Position numbers and translations under genes: made by a program. The notes below the pieces were generated by a model. It made no database searches, was not told where the DNA came from, and worked only from the letters and a program-made list of their open reading frames with translations. Shown in pieces: positions 1-8,669 of a stretch of 19,840 nt of DNA. Source of the stretch: Bacteroides sp. UBA939 (lineage in GTDB: Bacteria > Bacteroidota > Bacteroidia > Bacteroidales > Bacteroidaceae); the NCBI RefSeq assembly GCF_002293435.1, contig NZ_DBDF01000205.1:2030-21869 (forward strand), read 5' to 3'. The first letter of the stretch is position 1. Each line of letters opens with the position of its first letter.

Positions 1-1
1 T

Positions 2-85
2 TTCATCTCATGGGATGAATGAAATCGTCTCACGAGACAAAAAAATCTGTCTCACGAGACGAAAGAGACCATCCCATGAGATGAA
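2..85. repeat. Array of four short palindromes with 22-bp period
   Basis: Four quasi-palindromes lie with centres at 10.5, 32.5, 54.5 and 76.5, exactly 22 bp apart. The two inner units are identical (gtctcacgagac, 27-38 and 49-60). The two outer units are inverted copies of each other (arm core catctcatgggatg at 4-17, its reverse complement at 70-83), giving an A-B-B-A' layout. The array begins at the window edge and may extend to the left. It lies about 155 bp upstream of the predicted promoter of the regulator gene. Function is unknown; it could be a protein-binding array or an inert intergenic repeat. The remaining sequence between the array and that promoter (86-240) shows nothing else I can identify. 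Confidence 0.85.
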
Positions 86-240
86 TGGAATAAAACTGCA
101 ACGAAGTACTTACAACAATAAATCAAACGAAACAGTGAATACCAAGTATATTGCAGCACAAAAGCAAGGTTAATTCGTCAAACCATAATGGCAAATCGGG
201 CAAAACCCGCACTGCAAGTACATAAAACACAAATTTATCG

Positions 241-248
241 TATATTTG
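241..248 (+). promoter_or_regulatory. Predicted Bacteroides -7 promoter box for the HTCS gene
   Basis: TATATTTG fits the Bacteroides -7 consensus TAnnTTTG and ends 31 nt before the ATG at 280, which would give a short leader of about 25 nt. I see no convincing TTTG at the -33 position. The assignment rests on the -7 match and its placement only. Confidence 0.5.
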
Positions 249-279
249 TTGCAAAGACAACCTGAAAGTAGAACCAATT

Positions 280-3200
280 ATGCGAAGCTGCAAACTTCTC
301 CTGCCCTTATTATACTGGCTACTGTTATGCACCGGTAGCATGGCACAACCGTACACCCTGCAACACCTGGGTGTAGAAGACGGCTTATCGAACAACTATG
401 TCCGCGCCATCGCACAAGACAAGCAAGGCTGCATTTGGGTAGCAACCGAACTTGGGTTGAACCGATTCGACGGACGCAACTTCACCACCTATAAAAGCAA
501 CAATTCACAACTAATCAGTGATGCGCTAAATGTACTGCTATACGATGAAGAAGAAAACACACTGTGGATAGGTGGCAAATTCGATGGTATCAGTGCACTG
601 GATTGTTCCACCCAACAATTCCGCACATACACATTAGAAGACGGGATTAATGCCAGCAATATCGTGCACCTGTCTCATGCCGCCGATGGAGGACTCTGGA
701 TAACTCCACACTACGGAAACATCGTTTATTACGATAAACGCAACCGGACATTCACATCACTCTCAGACATGGGTATCAGGAATCTGAATATATCCAACTG
801 GTGCAGTTTTGACGACGGAGAAGAACACCTTTACATCGGACATGCCCAAAACGGAATGAGCATTATAAACCTGAAAAACAAAACCGTACGCAAAATCAGC
901 TATACCGCCGGCAACCCGCAAAGCCTGCCCGGAAACAGTATCTACTCCATTTACAAAGACCATCTACAGAATATCTGGGTAGGAACTAACAGGGGATTAG
1001 GTCTGTTGAATCCGAAAACAGAAGAGTTTACCGTATTCAGGCATGAACCCGACAACCCGTATTCCTTGATTGCCGACCACATTTATGATATTAAAGAAAT
1101 GAATGACGGTACACTCTGGATTGCCAGTGATATCGGAGGTATCAGCATACTTGATTTACACGGCATAACCTTTCAAAGCCCCGAAAAGGTAAGGTTTCAC
1201 AATATAATTGCCGACAACAGCAAACACGGAGTTACATCAGGAAATATTCGCACGCTGCTACAGGACTCTTTCGGAAACATCTGGATAGGCAATTACAGCA
1301 GCGGCATAGACTTTATCAGCCATAGCCAACCTGTATTCCACATATTGCCCTACATGACCGAAAAAGGAAATATCACCAAGCACAAGCCCGTATGGGGACT
1401 TTGCAAGGACGAGAACGGACAAATCTGGCTGGGCGGCGAGAACGAAATAACCTTGTTCAAAAACAATAAGCCTCTGAAAAGCATAAATATCACCAAACAA
1501 CTGTCAAGACCCTACGGACAGGTCTTTTCCATCATCAGCGACCGGCAAGGTACATTATTGCTCGGAATATACGACGACGGTCTTTTAAAGTTCAATACCC
1601 GGAACGAACGTATCGAACGCATTCCATTGGATATGGCGGATGTAGACATCATCACCTTCTTCAAAGACAACGACGAAATAATATGGATAGGTACCGAATA
1701 TGGGGTATATAGTTACAACAATGGCACCCTCCGCAAAGAAGACGAAATCAACCGGTTATTACCCGATAGGTCTGTCTATGGTATTCTCCGCGACAGGCAA
1801 GGCAAATTGTGGATAGGTACTTACGGCGGTGGAATAGCCGTTCTCGACAAGGATAATAAACCGGTAGCAAGGCTGAATAAAGGCACTGACTTCTGCTCTA
1901 ACGCCATTAACAGCCTCCACATGGACTCTCAGGGCGGCATCTGGGCTGCCACACGCAACGGGATAGGATATATCAAAGACACAGCCCGCCCGGAAGAGTT
2001 TGAATCATACGGTTATGAACATGGTCTTGAAGACACCTTCGTCCGTTCCATTCAGCAAGATGCATCCGGAAATATCTGGCTCAGCACTAACGATGGCATC
2101 TCCTTTTGGAATAAACAAGAAAAGGAGTTCGACTGTTACGACTATCGTGACGGCATACCTATGGGGAATTTTATCGAAGGTTCGGCATGCCGGGCAGAGG
2201 ATGGTACGCTTTATTTCGGTTCGCTAAACGGTGTCTGCTATTTCAATCCGGAGAGTCTGATTACGGAACGGGAAGTGGCGCCCGTACAGATTATTGAGTG
2301 CAGAAGTCTAAACAACCAGATAGAAAGCCGGAATGAAGGAACCATCATACCAACCTTCGCGGGAAGTATCAGCCTGCCCTATAACCGGAATTCTTTCCGC
2401 ATCTCGTTCACCGTACCGGACTATTCGCAAAGCAGACAAGTGGAATATGCATACATGATTGAAGGACTGGAAAAGACATGGATCAATACGTTAGGGGAAA
2501 ACCTGATTACCTTCCGTAACATTTCTCCGGGAGAGTACACATTCAAGGTAAAAGCACGCCTGAGAAATCAGGAGTGGGACGACAGCCATATAGCTACGCT
2601 ACGGATACACATCCACCCTCCCCTGTGGCTAACCTGGTACGCCATAGTCTTCTACCTCCTCCTGCTGCTGCTCGGCGCCTACCTCTGGCTCCGCTTCTAC
2701 AAGCGCAAACTAATGCTCGAGAACTCCCTTGAACTGGAGAAGAAGAAGAGCCTGAACGAACTGGAGCTTAACAACGAACGCCTGCGCTTCTACACCAACA
2801 TCACGCACGAACTGCGCACACCGCTCACGCTGATACTCGGCCCGCTGGAAGATTTAGTCAACGACTCCAACCTGCCCCTCTCCTACGGCAACAAGATAAA
2901 GGTGATTCACAGCAGCGCCCTCCGGCTGCTGAACCTCATCAACCAGATACTGGAATTCCGCAAGACGGAAACACAAAACCGGAAGCTGACAGTAGCCAAA
3001 GGCGACCTGAGCAGTCTGGTTACAGAGATAGGCCTGCGCTACAAGGAACTGAACCGGAATGAGAAAGTAAAATTCCACATTCACGTTCAGCCCTCAAAGG
3101 TCAGGCTCTACTTTGATGCCGATATCATCTCCACCATACTGAACAATCTGCTGTCCAACGCCACGAAATACACCCCGGAAGGAGAAATCAACCTGACGAT

Positions 3201-4320
3201 GCATCCGCAGAATGAGGAAGAGGGTCAATACATGGAGATAAGAGTCAGCGACACCGGATATGGCATAGATGCCGATGCACTGCCTCATATCTTCGACCGC
3301 TATTATCAGGCGAAAGGGAAGCACCAGGCATCGGGCACGGGTATCGGGCTGGCATTGGTCAAGTCGCTTGCCGACCTGCACGAAGGCACCTTGCAAGTGG
3401 AAAGTGAAATAGGGAAAGGGACTACCTTCATCTTCCGGCTTCTCACCGGAAACACCTACCCCAACGCCCTGCACAAAGAAGAGAAGACGGAACGCATTCC
3501 GGAAGAGCCGGAAGCAGAGTATCCAAAGGAAGAGAACAATGACATCCGCCCGGTGATACTGGTTGTAGAAGATAATGATGACATCCGCGAATACATCACC
3601 ACCTCCTTCAGCGCCAACTACCACATCATAACCGCCACCAACGGAAAAGAAGGAGTGGAACAAGCGCAGGAACATATACCCGATATCGTAGTAAGCGACA
3701 TCATGATGCCGGTAATGGACGGCATTGAACTGTGTAAACGGATAAAGGAGGACGTCAGCACCAGTCATATACCCGTGATACTGCTCACTGCCAAAGACTC
3801 CATCCAGGACAAGGAAGAGGGCTACGAGAGCGGAGCCGACTCTTATCTGACGAAACCATTCAGCGCCAAGTTACTCCACAGCCGCATCCTTAATCTGCTG
3901 GAATCGCGCAGGAAGTTAGCCCTGATGATAACCAACCGCACCAAGGAACTGCAACCGGAACAAGTACAAGGCTCCATGCAACTAAGCAGGCTGGACGAGG
4001 TATTCCTGAACAAGTTTACCGCCATTGTAGAAGAGAACATCGACATGGATAAGCTCGACATGGCTTTCATGAGAGAAAAGATGAACATGAGCCACTCCAC
4101 CCTCTACCGGAAGATAAAGGGACTGACAGGCATATCGGGCAATGAATTCATCCGGAAGATAAGACTGAAAAACAGCCTGCGCTTATTGATGGAAGAAGGT
4201 GTCAACATCTCGGAAGCAGCCTACACAAGCGGTTTCAACGACCTTGGCTACTTCCGTTCGTGCTTCAAGGAGGAATACGGTATGGTACCGTCGGAATACA
4301 TCAGACAGCAGAAGGCGTGA
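280..4320 (+). CDS. Hybrid two-component system sensor/regulator (HTCS)
   Basis: This 1346-residue protein joins sensor, kinase, receiver and DNA-binding modules in one chain, as in Bacteroides PUL regulators that sense oligosaccharides in the periplasm. A signal peptide (about 1-22) is followed by 14 reg_prop-type repeats (IWVGT / LWIGT motifs), forming two seven-bladed propellers. A Y_Y_Y domain follows at about 700-780, then one membrane segment at about 787-808. The HisKA motif HELRTPL carries His843. The ATPase has N-box (NNLLSNATKYTP), DTGYGID and GTGIGLAL motifs. The receiver runs from about 1092 to 1205 with phospho-acceptor Asp1140 (VVSDIMMPVMDG). An AraC-type helix-turn-helix occupies about the last 100 residues. 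Length and order are standard for the family and all key residues are present. It is convergent with the enzyme genes, which it presumably controls. Base composition rises sharply at the membrane segment. The exact ligand cannot be read from sequence. Confidence 0.97.
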   Translation: MRSCKLLLPLLYWLLLCTGSMAQPYTLQHLGVEDGLSNNYVRAIAQDKQGCIWVATELGLNRFDGRNFTTYKSNNSQLISDALNVLLYDEEENTLWIGGKFDGISALDCSTQQFRTYTLEDGINASNIVHLSHAADGGLWITPHYGNIVYYDKRNRTFTSLSDMGIRNLNISNWCSFDDGEEHLYIGHAQNGMSIINLKNKTVRKISYTAGNPQSLPGNSIYSIYKDHLQNIWVGTNRGLGLLNPKTEEFTVFRHEPDNPYSLIADHIYDIKEMNDGTLWIASDIGGISILDLHGITFQSPEKVRFHNIIADNSKHGVTSGNIRTLLQDSFGNIWIGNYSSGIDFISHSQPVFHILPYMTEKGNITKHKPVWGLCKDENGQIWLGGENEITLFKNNKPLKSINITKQLSRPYGQVFSIISDRQGTLLLGIYDDGLLKFNTRNERIERIPLDMADVDIITFFKDNDEIIWIGTEYGVYSYNNGTLRKEDEINRLLPDRSVYGILRDRQGKLWIGTYGGGIAVLDKDNKPVARLNKGTDFCSNAINSLHMDSQGGIWAATRNGIGYIKDTARPEEFESYGYEHGLEDTFVRSIQQDASGNIWLSTNDGISFWNKQEKEFDCYDYRDGIPMGNFIEGSACRAEDGTLYFGSLNGVCYFNPESLITEREVAPVQIIECRSLNNQIESRNEGTIIPTFAGSISLPYNRNSFRISFTVPDYSQSRQVEYAYMIEGLEKTWINTLGENLITFRNISPGEYTFKVKARLRNQEWDDSHIATLRIHIHPPLWLTWYAIVFYLLLLLLGAYLWLRFYKRKLMLENSLELEKKKSLNELELNNERLRFYTNITHELRTPLTLILGPLEDLVNDSNLPLSYGNKIKVIHSSALRLLNLINQILEFRKTETQNRKLTVAKGDLSSLVTEIGLRYKELNRNEKVKFHIHVQPSKVRLYFDADIISTILNNLLSNATKYTPEGEINLTMHPQNEEEGQYMEIRVSDTGYGIDADALPHIFDRYYQAKGKHQASGTGIGLALVKSLADLHEGTLQVESEIGKGTTFIFRLLTGNTYPNALHKEEKTERIPEEPEAEYPKEENNDIRPVILVVEDNDDIREYITTSFSANYHIITATNGKEGVEQAQEHIPDIVVSDIMMPVMDGIELCKRIKEDVSTSHIPVILLTAKDSIQDKEEGYESGADSYLTKPFSAKLLHSRILNLLESRRKLALMITNRTKELQPEQVQGSMQLSRLDEVFLNKFTAIVEENIDMDKLDMAFMREKMNMSHSTLYRKIKGLTGISGNEFIRKIRLKNSLRLLMEEGVNISEAAYTSGFNDLGYFRSCFKEEYGMVPSEYIRQQKA

Positions 4321-4363
4321 TTTCTTCCATTCGTACCGGCTCGTATCCTTGGAACAGTATTAT

Positions 4364-5365
4364 TTACCGGGGTACATACAACTTCCCTATAACCAACTTA
4401 TCCCCCGATAAATCTACTTCAAACAGATGGGGAATGCGGACATACCTTCCATTCACATCTTTATGACTATGAACGGACATCAGCCATTTGCCGTCTAATG
4501 TGCGGAATAGCATGCCGTGACCGAAGTTAGGAGGGGTAATGGGGTCTTTCTCCTGTATCCACGGGCCATCCAGGGTGCCGCTTTCGGAGTAGGCAACACC
4601 TTGTGTGTAGTCTTGGAATACCCAGCTTGTCCATATCATCCCCAGACGTCCGGTACCCGTGCGGAACAACCACGGGCCGTCGGTCACACGGTTAGGATGA
4701 ATGTTATCGCCCGTCTTTTCGCGGCTCCACGGTGAATCGCTGGCACGAAAGAGAATCTTTCCTTTGCCGACAGAACCACTTAAATCCGGTTTCAGTTCTA
4801 TCTTTTCCATCGTACCGTTCAGGTTCTGTAGCCATTCGTGGCAGTAGATCATGTAGGGTTTGCCGTCACGGTCTATCCAGAAAGTGCCGTCGAGGGTGGG
4901 CATGTTTTCGGGCAGGTAAGTGGGAGAGTTCATCGGTTTATAAGGGCCTCCCGGATTATCACTGACTAAAACGTGACTGGCGCGGCGGGGAATTATATTG
5001 TTTTGTACCGTATCAATCTTGATGGCATTGTTCGTAAAGGTGGCGAAATAATAATATTTTCCCTTGTATTCGTGCAGTTCGGCAGCCCATATTTGAGGTC
5101 TGGAACCCATCCATGATGTAGAATCAGTTTCTGTAACACGATAAGGGCCGTCCCAGCGGGCAAGGTCTTTGCTCTTCCAGAGGAGACCGCCGCTGCCTGT
5201 CATATAATAGGTGGAGGTTTTCCCGTCGGCAAGGATACAAGGGTCGCTCAGACGGATGGAGTCAAGAGGGATGTCTGTCCGGAAGCGGTTGGGCATCCGC
5301 TGCTGGGCGGACAGGAAGATAGGGAAAAGGGGGAATAGGAGGAGTAATAGCTTTATTTTTTTCAT
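4364..5365 (-). CDS. Secreted single-domain GH43 family glycosidase
   Basis: A 333-residue, five-bladed-propeller glycoside hydrolase of GH43 type, probably an exo-acting alpha-L-arabinofuranosidase or beta-xylosidase in the periplasm. The N-terminus (MKKIKLLLLLFPLFPIFLSA) is a type I signal peptide cut near residue 20 with no lipobox Cys. Motifs in order: RLSDPCILADG with catalytic base Asp41; IWAAELHEY; PTLDGTFWID with the pKa-modulating Asp159; HPNRVTDGPWLF where the general-acid position carries Asp229; and FGHGMLF with His283, typical of the ion-binding centre. The Asp at the acid position is unusual against the textbook Glu but I believe it occurs in some Bacteroides GH43 groups. It resembles the GH43_18 group from memory, which is uncertain. 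It is the last gene of the minus-strand run, and its stop lies 43 bp from the stop of the regulator. Confidence 0.9.
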   Translation of the reverse strand: MKKIKLLLLLFPLFPIFLSAQQRMPNRFRTDIPLDSIRLSDPCILADGKTSTYYMTGSGGLLWKSKDLARWDGPYRVTETDSTSWMGSRPQIWAAELHEYKGKYYYFATFTNNAIKIDTVQNNIIPRRASHVLVSDNPGGPYKPMNSPTYLPENMPTLDGTFWIDRDGKPYMIYCHEWLQNLNGTMEKIELKPDLSGSVGKGKILFRASDSPWSREKTGDNIHPNRVTDGPWLFRTGTGRLGMIWTSWVFQDYTQGVAYSESGTLDGPWIQEKDPITPPNFGHGMLFRTLDGKWLMSVHSHKDVNGRYVRIPHLFEVDLSGDKLVIGKLYVPR

Positions 5366-5403
5366 ATTAGTATTGAAGTAAGGGATTGAAGTTTAGCGAA
5401 TCA

Positions 5404-5443
5404 ATCTTTACTCTCCTCCTCCCGGGAGGAGGAGAATAAAGAT
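5404..5443. repeat. 40-bp near-perfect palindrome
   Basis: Two 20-nt arms meet at a central CCCGGG (5421-5426) with one mismatched pair (C5411 against A5436). The inner 22 bp (5413-5434) are perfect and consist of CTC/GAG triplets. It lies 9 nt past the GH2 stop and 39 nt before the GH43 start on the minus strand, so it would form a hairpin in the junction transcript. It has no loop and no U-tract on the minus strand, so a simple intrinsic terminator is not clearly supported. On the plus strand it is followed by a T-rich stretch. It may stabilise the 3' end or reduce read-through to GH43. Confidence 0.75.
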
Positions 5444-5451
5444 ACTTTTGT

Positions 5452-8400
5452 TTACCGAATATCTATACCATGCCTCACCGGCGTAAGAACAAACGTAAAC
5501 TCATAATCACCATAAGGCAACTGATACTGCGGCAACGGCCATGCGCCCCAGCTATTCACACAAGCCAGACCCATCTGTGCTTTGTCAATACAGAGATTCG
5601 TCAAATCAGCCTGTTTCACCTCCGGAGAATGGCTCTGACGCTTATCCCTACCATCATCCAAAGACTCGATAGTGTAATGCAAAGCAGATGCAGAGAAAGG
5701 AGCTTCCGCCACAATCTCCAAACCACGGCCTGCGGCATTCAGTTGTTTCCACCAACGGATATCCGTCTTCGTTCCTGTTTCCTGCGGACGGATATAAGGA
5801 TAGAACTGCTCATCCACACTCTGACGATACAAGCCAAGGTCGGTAGAATGGTTACGGTCACTATAATTCTCTATCGGACCACGGCCATAATACTCTATCG
5901 TCTCGAACGTCTTGGGCATTTGCATCTGCATACCGAAGCGGAACATGGGTGATATCTTCGCCTGCGGGTCGGCTGTCATCTTTTGAGTAACCTTCACAGC
6001 GCCCTTGTTATTGATGACATAAGTCAGACTCAGACGTGCAGAAACGTTCGTCATCTCATATTCGGCATTTACCTGTATCTGGTCGCCCGCAGGTTCCCAT
6101 TTGAAGGAGGTCAGCTTCAATCCCGGATTCTTCCAGACAGCAAACTTCTGTTGCAGACCTGCACCGAAGTCGTTATCGGTAGGCGCACGCCAGAAGTTGG
6201 GAGCCAATACGGCATCTTCCTTCATCAGTTCCACACCCGCCACATTGTAACGGCTCAGGTAACCGCTGTGTTTGTCGAATTCCAGACGGAAATTATCACC
6301 GTTCACAATCAGGAAACGCCAGTCATTCTCCTGCACTTGCGGCACAACAACAGGCACATTTACGCTTTCCACGTTCTTCAGTTCCATAGCAGGCGCCTTA
6401 TAAGGATTCAGCACAAGCTGATTCTTGGCAACCGCATATCCGCCGGGAAGCAGTCCTTCGCTATTCTTCAGGCGATACGTCACGTTGAGCAACCACTCCT
6501 TGCACTCGCAGGTCTTGCCGAGGTTCAGTTTCACTTTGGCAGTCTGCTGCGGAGCTACGTTGAGGACGTCCACGCGGCCGGTACGGATAACCTTACCATC
6601 GGCCAGCACTTCCCAATCCATATAATAGGCGGAGAGGTCGCGGAAGAAGTTTTCATTATACACATTCACCTCGCCATTCTTCAGGTCGGCGGGAGTAGTC
6701 CAGATATTCTGGTAGAAGTAGCCTACCTCATACATGTGCGGATTGGGCACACGGTCGGGACTGATAAGCCCGTTATCGCAGAAGTTCTTATCCGAACCGT
6801 CATAACGGTTGAAGTCACCACCATAGGCATAGATAGACACGCCTTCCTTACCTTCCCACCGGACGGACTGGTCTACGAAGTCCCAAATGAATCCGCCTTG
6901 CAGATTCGGATACTTGCGAATCAAGTCCCAGTATTCCTTAAATCCACCCTGCGAGTTACCCATTGCATGGGCGTATTCGCACTGGATAAACGGCTTCTTG
7001 GCATCTGTGCGCTGACCGTACTTCTCCATGTGCTCATAACCGGCATACATCGGACAGGTGACATCGGTAAAATCGTTCCCATGCGCCTGCTCGTACTGTA
7101 CGGCGCGACTGGGGTCTTCGTTCTTTATCCAGCGGTAACATGCCTCGAAGTTAGGCCCGAAGCCGGCTTCATTGCCCAGTGACCAGAAGATGATGCTGGG
7201 GTGATTGAAGCTGCGTTGCACATTGCGCTGGTTACGTTCCAGGTGTGCATTGGCATAGTCGGCGCGTTTAGCCAGTGTCCTCTCGCCGTAGCCCATACCG
7301 TGGGATTCGACGTTTGCTTCTGCCACCATATAAATACCGTATTCGTCGCAAAGGTCATACCACAGGTTGTTATCGGGATAGTGGCAAGTACGCACGGCAT
7401 TGATATTGAACTTCTTCATTATCTGGATATCCTGTATCATACGCTCCGGAGATACGACATAACCGCCATCAGGGTCCATTTCATGGCGATTGGCTCCCTT
7501 GAAGAGCACTGCCTTGCCGTTCACAAGTATCTGGTCGCCTTTCAGTTCTATCTTACGGAAACCTACCTTTACGGGAATCACCTCGCTGCTGCCTTGCAAA
7601 GTGGCGCGCAGGGTATAGAGATACGGAGTTTCGGCAGTCCATTTGTACGGATTCTCCACGTTCATCAGGACGTTGCCGCCACCTTTGGCGGTTGCTGTAG
7701 CTACTTGCTTGCCGGCGGCATCCAGCAGTTCCAGGTCTACATTACCACTGCCTTTGAGGTCGATTTTCACGTTCAGGGAACCGTCTTTATAGGCTTCGTC
7801 CAGGTCGGGAGTGATGCGGATATCCTGAATACGCTTCTTACTGCGGGCATAGAGATAGCAATCGCGTCCTACGCCACTGAAGCGGAAGAAGTCCTGGTCT
7901 TCCAGATACGTACCGTCGCACCAGCGGAATATCTGGAAGGCGATAAGGTTCTCCTGTCCCGGTTTCAGGTAAGAGGTGAGGTCGAACTCGGCTTCCAGTT
8001 TGCTGTCTTCGCTGTAGCCCACATAGCGGCCGTTCACCCACAGGTAGATATTGGAGGTGACGGAGCCGAAGTGCGCAATGATATCCTTGCCTTTCCAATC
8101 GGCGGGAACGACGACTTCGCGACGGTAAGAGCCTACGTGGTTGTTCTGTGTGGGGACTTCGGGAGGATTGTTCCGGAACTGGTTACGCCAGGCGTAGCCG
8201 ACGTTCACGTAGATGGGGTCGCCGTAGCCGTTCAACTCCCACACGGCGGGGACTTGCATGTTGTTCCAGCTCTTGTCGTCGAAGCCCAGTTTCCAGAAGT
8301 CGGCAGGACGCTGGTCGGCATTGGGTACCCAGAAGAACTTCCAGGTGCCGTTCAGGGTCATGTAGTTAGCAGATTTGGCTTTTTCGCCTGTCATGGCGGC

Positions 8401-8547
8401 ATCTGCCGATTCGTAGGCAAAGTAGTTGGCGTGCATCGGTGCACGGTTCACGGCATTGACGCCCGGGTCAAGCCACTCTTTAAAGGACTGTGCATTGGCA
8501 GTCAGCGCCAAGGCGGCAAAAAGTCCGGTGATGAAATGTTTCTTCAT
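5452..8547 (-). CDS. Secreted GH2 beta-galactosidase, LacZ-type
   Basis: A 1031-residue enzyme that releases terminal beta-galactose, probably in the periplasm from galactan or arabinogalactan oligosaccharides. The signal peptide is MKKHFITGLFAALALTANAQ. Order of domains: N-terminal sugar-binding jelly roll (about 60-235, with VGSYRREVVVP and WVNGRYVGYSEDS), Ig-like domain (about 240-335), TIM barrel (about 340-620), a second Ig-like domain, and a C-terminal Bgal_small_N-type beta-sandwich (about 745-1025, with NFWRAPTDND and YYGRGPIENYSDR). The acid/base is Glu460 in SLGNEAGFG and the nucleophile is Glu524 in QCEYAHAMGNS, close to E. coli LacZ 461 and 537. RTCHYPDN also matches LacZ. Length is as in the LacZ branch. 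The gene has its own predicted promoter and a leader hairpin, so it may be transcribed separately from GH51, 655 bp upstream. Linkage preference cannot be told from sequence. Confidence 0.96.
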   Translation of the reverse strand: MKKHFITGLFAALALTANAQSFKEWLDPGVNAVNRAPMHANYFAYESADAAMTGEKAKSANYMTLNGTWKFFWVPNADQRPADFWKLGFDDKSWNNMQVPAVWELNGYGDPIYVNVGYAWRNQFRNNPPEVPTQNNHVGSYRREVVVPADWKGKDIIAHFGSVTSNIYLWVNGRYVGYSEDSKLEAEFDLTSYLKPGQENLIAFQIFRWCDGTYLEDQDFFRFSGVGRDCYLYARSKKRIQDIRITPDLDEAYKDGSLNVKIDLKGSGNVDLELLDAAGKQVATATAKGGGNVLMNVENPYKWTAETPYLYTLRATLQGSSEVIPVKVGFRKIELKGDQILVNGKAVLFKGANRHEMDPDGGYVVSPERMIQDIQIMKKFNINAVRTCHYPDNNLWYDLCDEYGIYMVAEANVESHGMGYGERTLAKRADYANAHLERNQRNVQRSFNHPSIIFWSLGNEAGFGPNFEACYRWIKNEDPSRAVQYEQAHGNDFTDVTCPMYAGYEHMEKYGQRTDAKKPFIQCEYAHAMGNSQGGFKEYWDLIRKYPNLQGGFIWDFVDQSVRWEGKEGVSIYAYGGDFNRYDGSDKNFCDNGLISPDRVPNPHMYEVGYFYQNIWTTPADLKNGEVNVYNENFFRDLSAYYMDWEVLADGKVIRTGRVDVLNVAPQQTAKVKLNLGKTCECKEWLLNVTYRLKNSEGLLPGGYAVAKNQLVLNPYKAPAMELKNVESVNVPVVVPQVQENDWRFLIVNGDNFRLEFDKHSGYLSRYNVAGVELMKEDAVLAPNFWRAPTDNDFGAGLQQKFAVWKNPGLKLTSFKWEPAGDQIQVNAEYEMTNVSARLSLTYVINNKGAVKVTQKMTADPQAKISPMFRFGMQMQMPKTFETIEYYGRGPIENYSDRNHSTDLGLYRQSVDEQFYPYIRPQETGTKTDIRWWKQLNAAGRGLEIVAEAPFSASALHYTIESLDDGRDKRQSHSPEVKQADLTNLCIDKAQMGLACVNSWGAWPLPQYQLPYGDYEFTFVLTPVRHGIDIR

Positions 8548-8568
8548 GATATATTAATATTATATTTA

Positions 8569-8603
8569 GTAGCGGTACGAAAAAACGTCTTGCATACCGC
8601 TAC
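8569..8603 (-). promoter_or_regulatory. Leader hairpin upstream of GH2
   Basis: Arms gtagcggta (8569-8577) and taccgctac (8595-8603) pair perfectly over 9 bp, and an inner acg...cgt pair could extend the stem. It starts directly beside the predicted -7 box, so the GH2 transcript would begin with this stem-loop. That may protect the 5' end of the mRNA. No regulator or ligand is implied by the sequence. Confidence 0.5.
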
Positions 8604-8610
8604 AAAGTTA
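8603..8610 (-). promoter_or_regulatory. Predicted Bacteroides -7 box for GH2
   Basis: On the minus strand this reads TAACTTTG, an exact fit to TAnnTTTG, 55 nt upstream of the GH2 start. I find no good TTTG at the -33 position. If functional, it makes GH2 (and perhaps the following GH43) a separate or boosted transcription unit within the run. Confidence 0.45.
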
Positions 8611-8669
8611 AGATGATTCAATGAATCGATACGGAGAATAATAGTTCAAAAAGAGGGGGGATAAAGACC

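Noticed and set aside
4321..4363. Bidirectional terminator between the convergent regulator and GH43 genes
   Set aside because: Only a weak gtaccgg/ccggggtac pairing is visible, with no tight stem or T-tract on either strand.
5983..8616. Long plus-strand open frames opposite GH2
   Set aside because: They are antisense shadows of a gene with complete GH2 motifs and both catalytic Glu residues; their translations show no family features.
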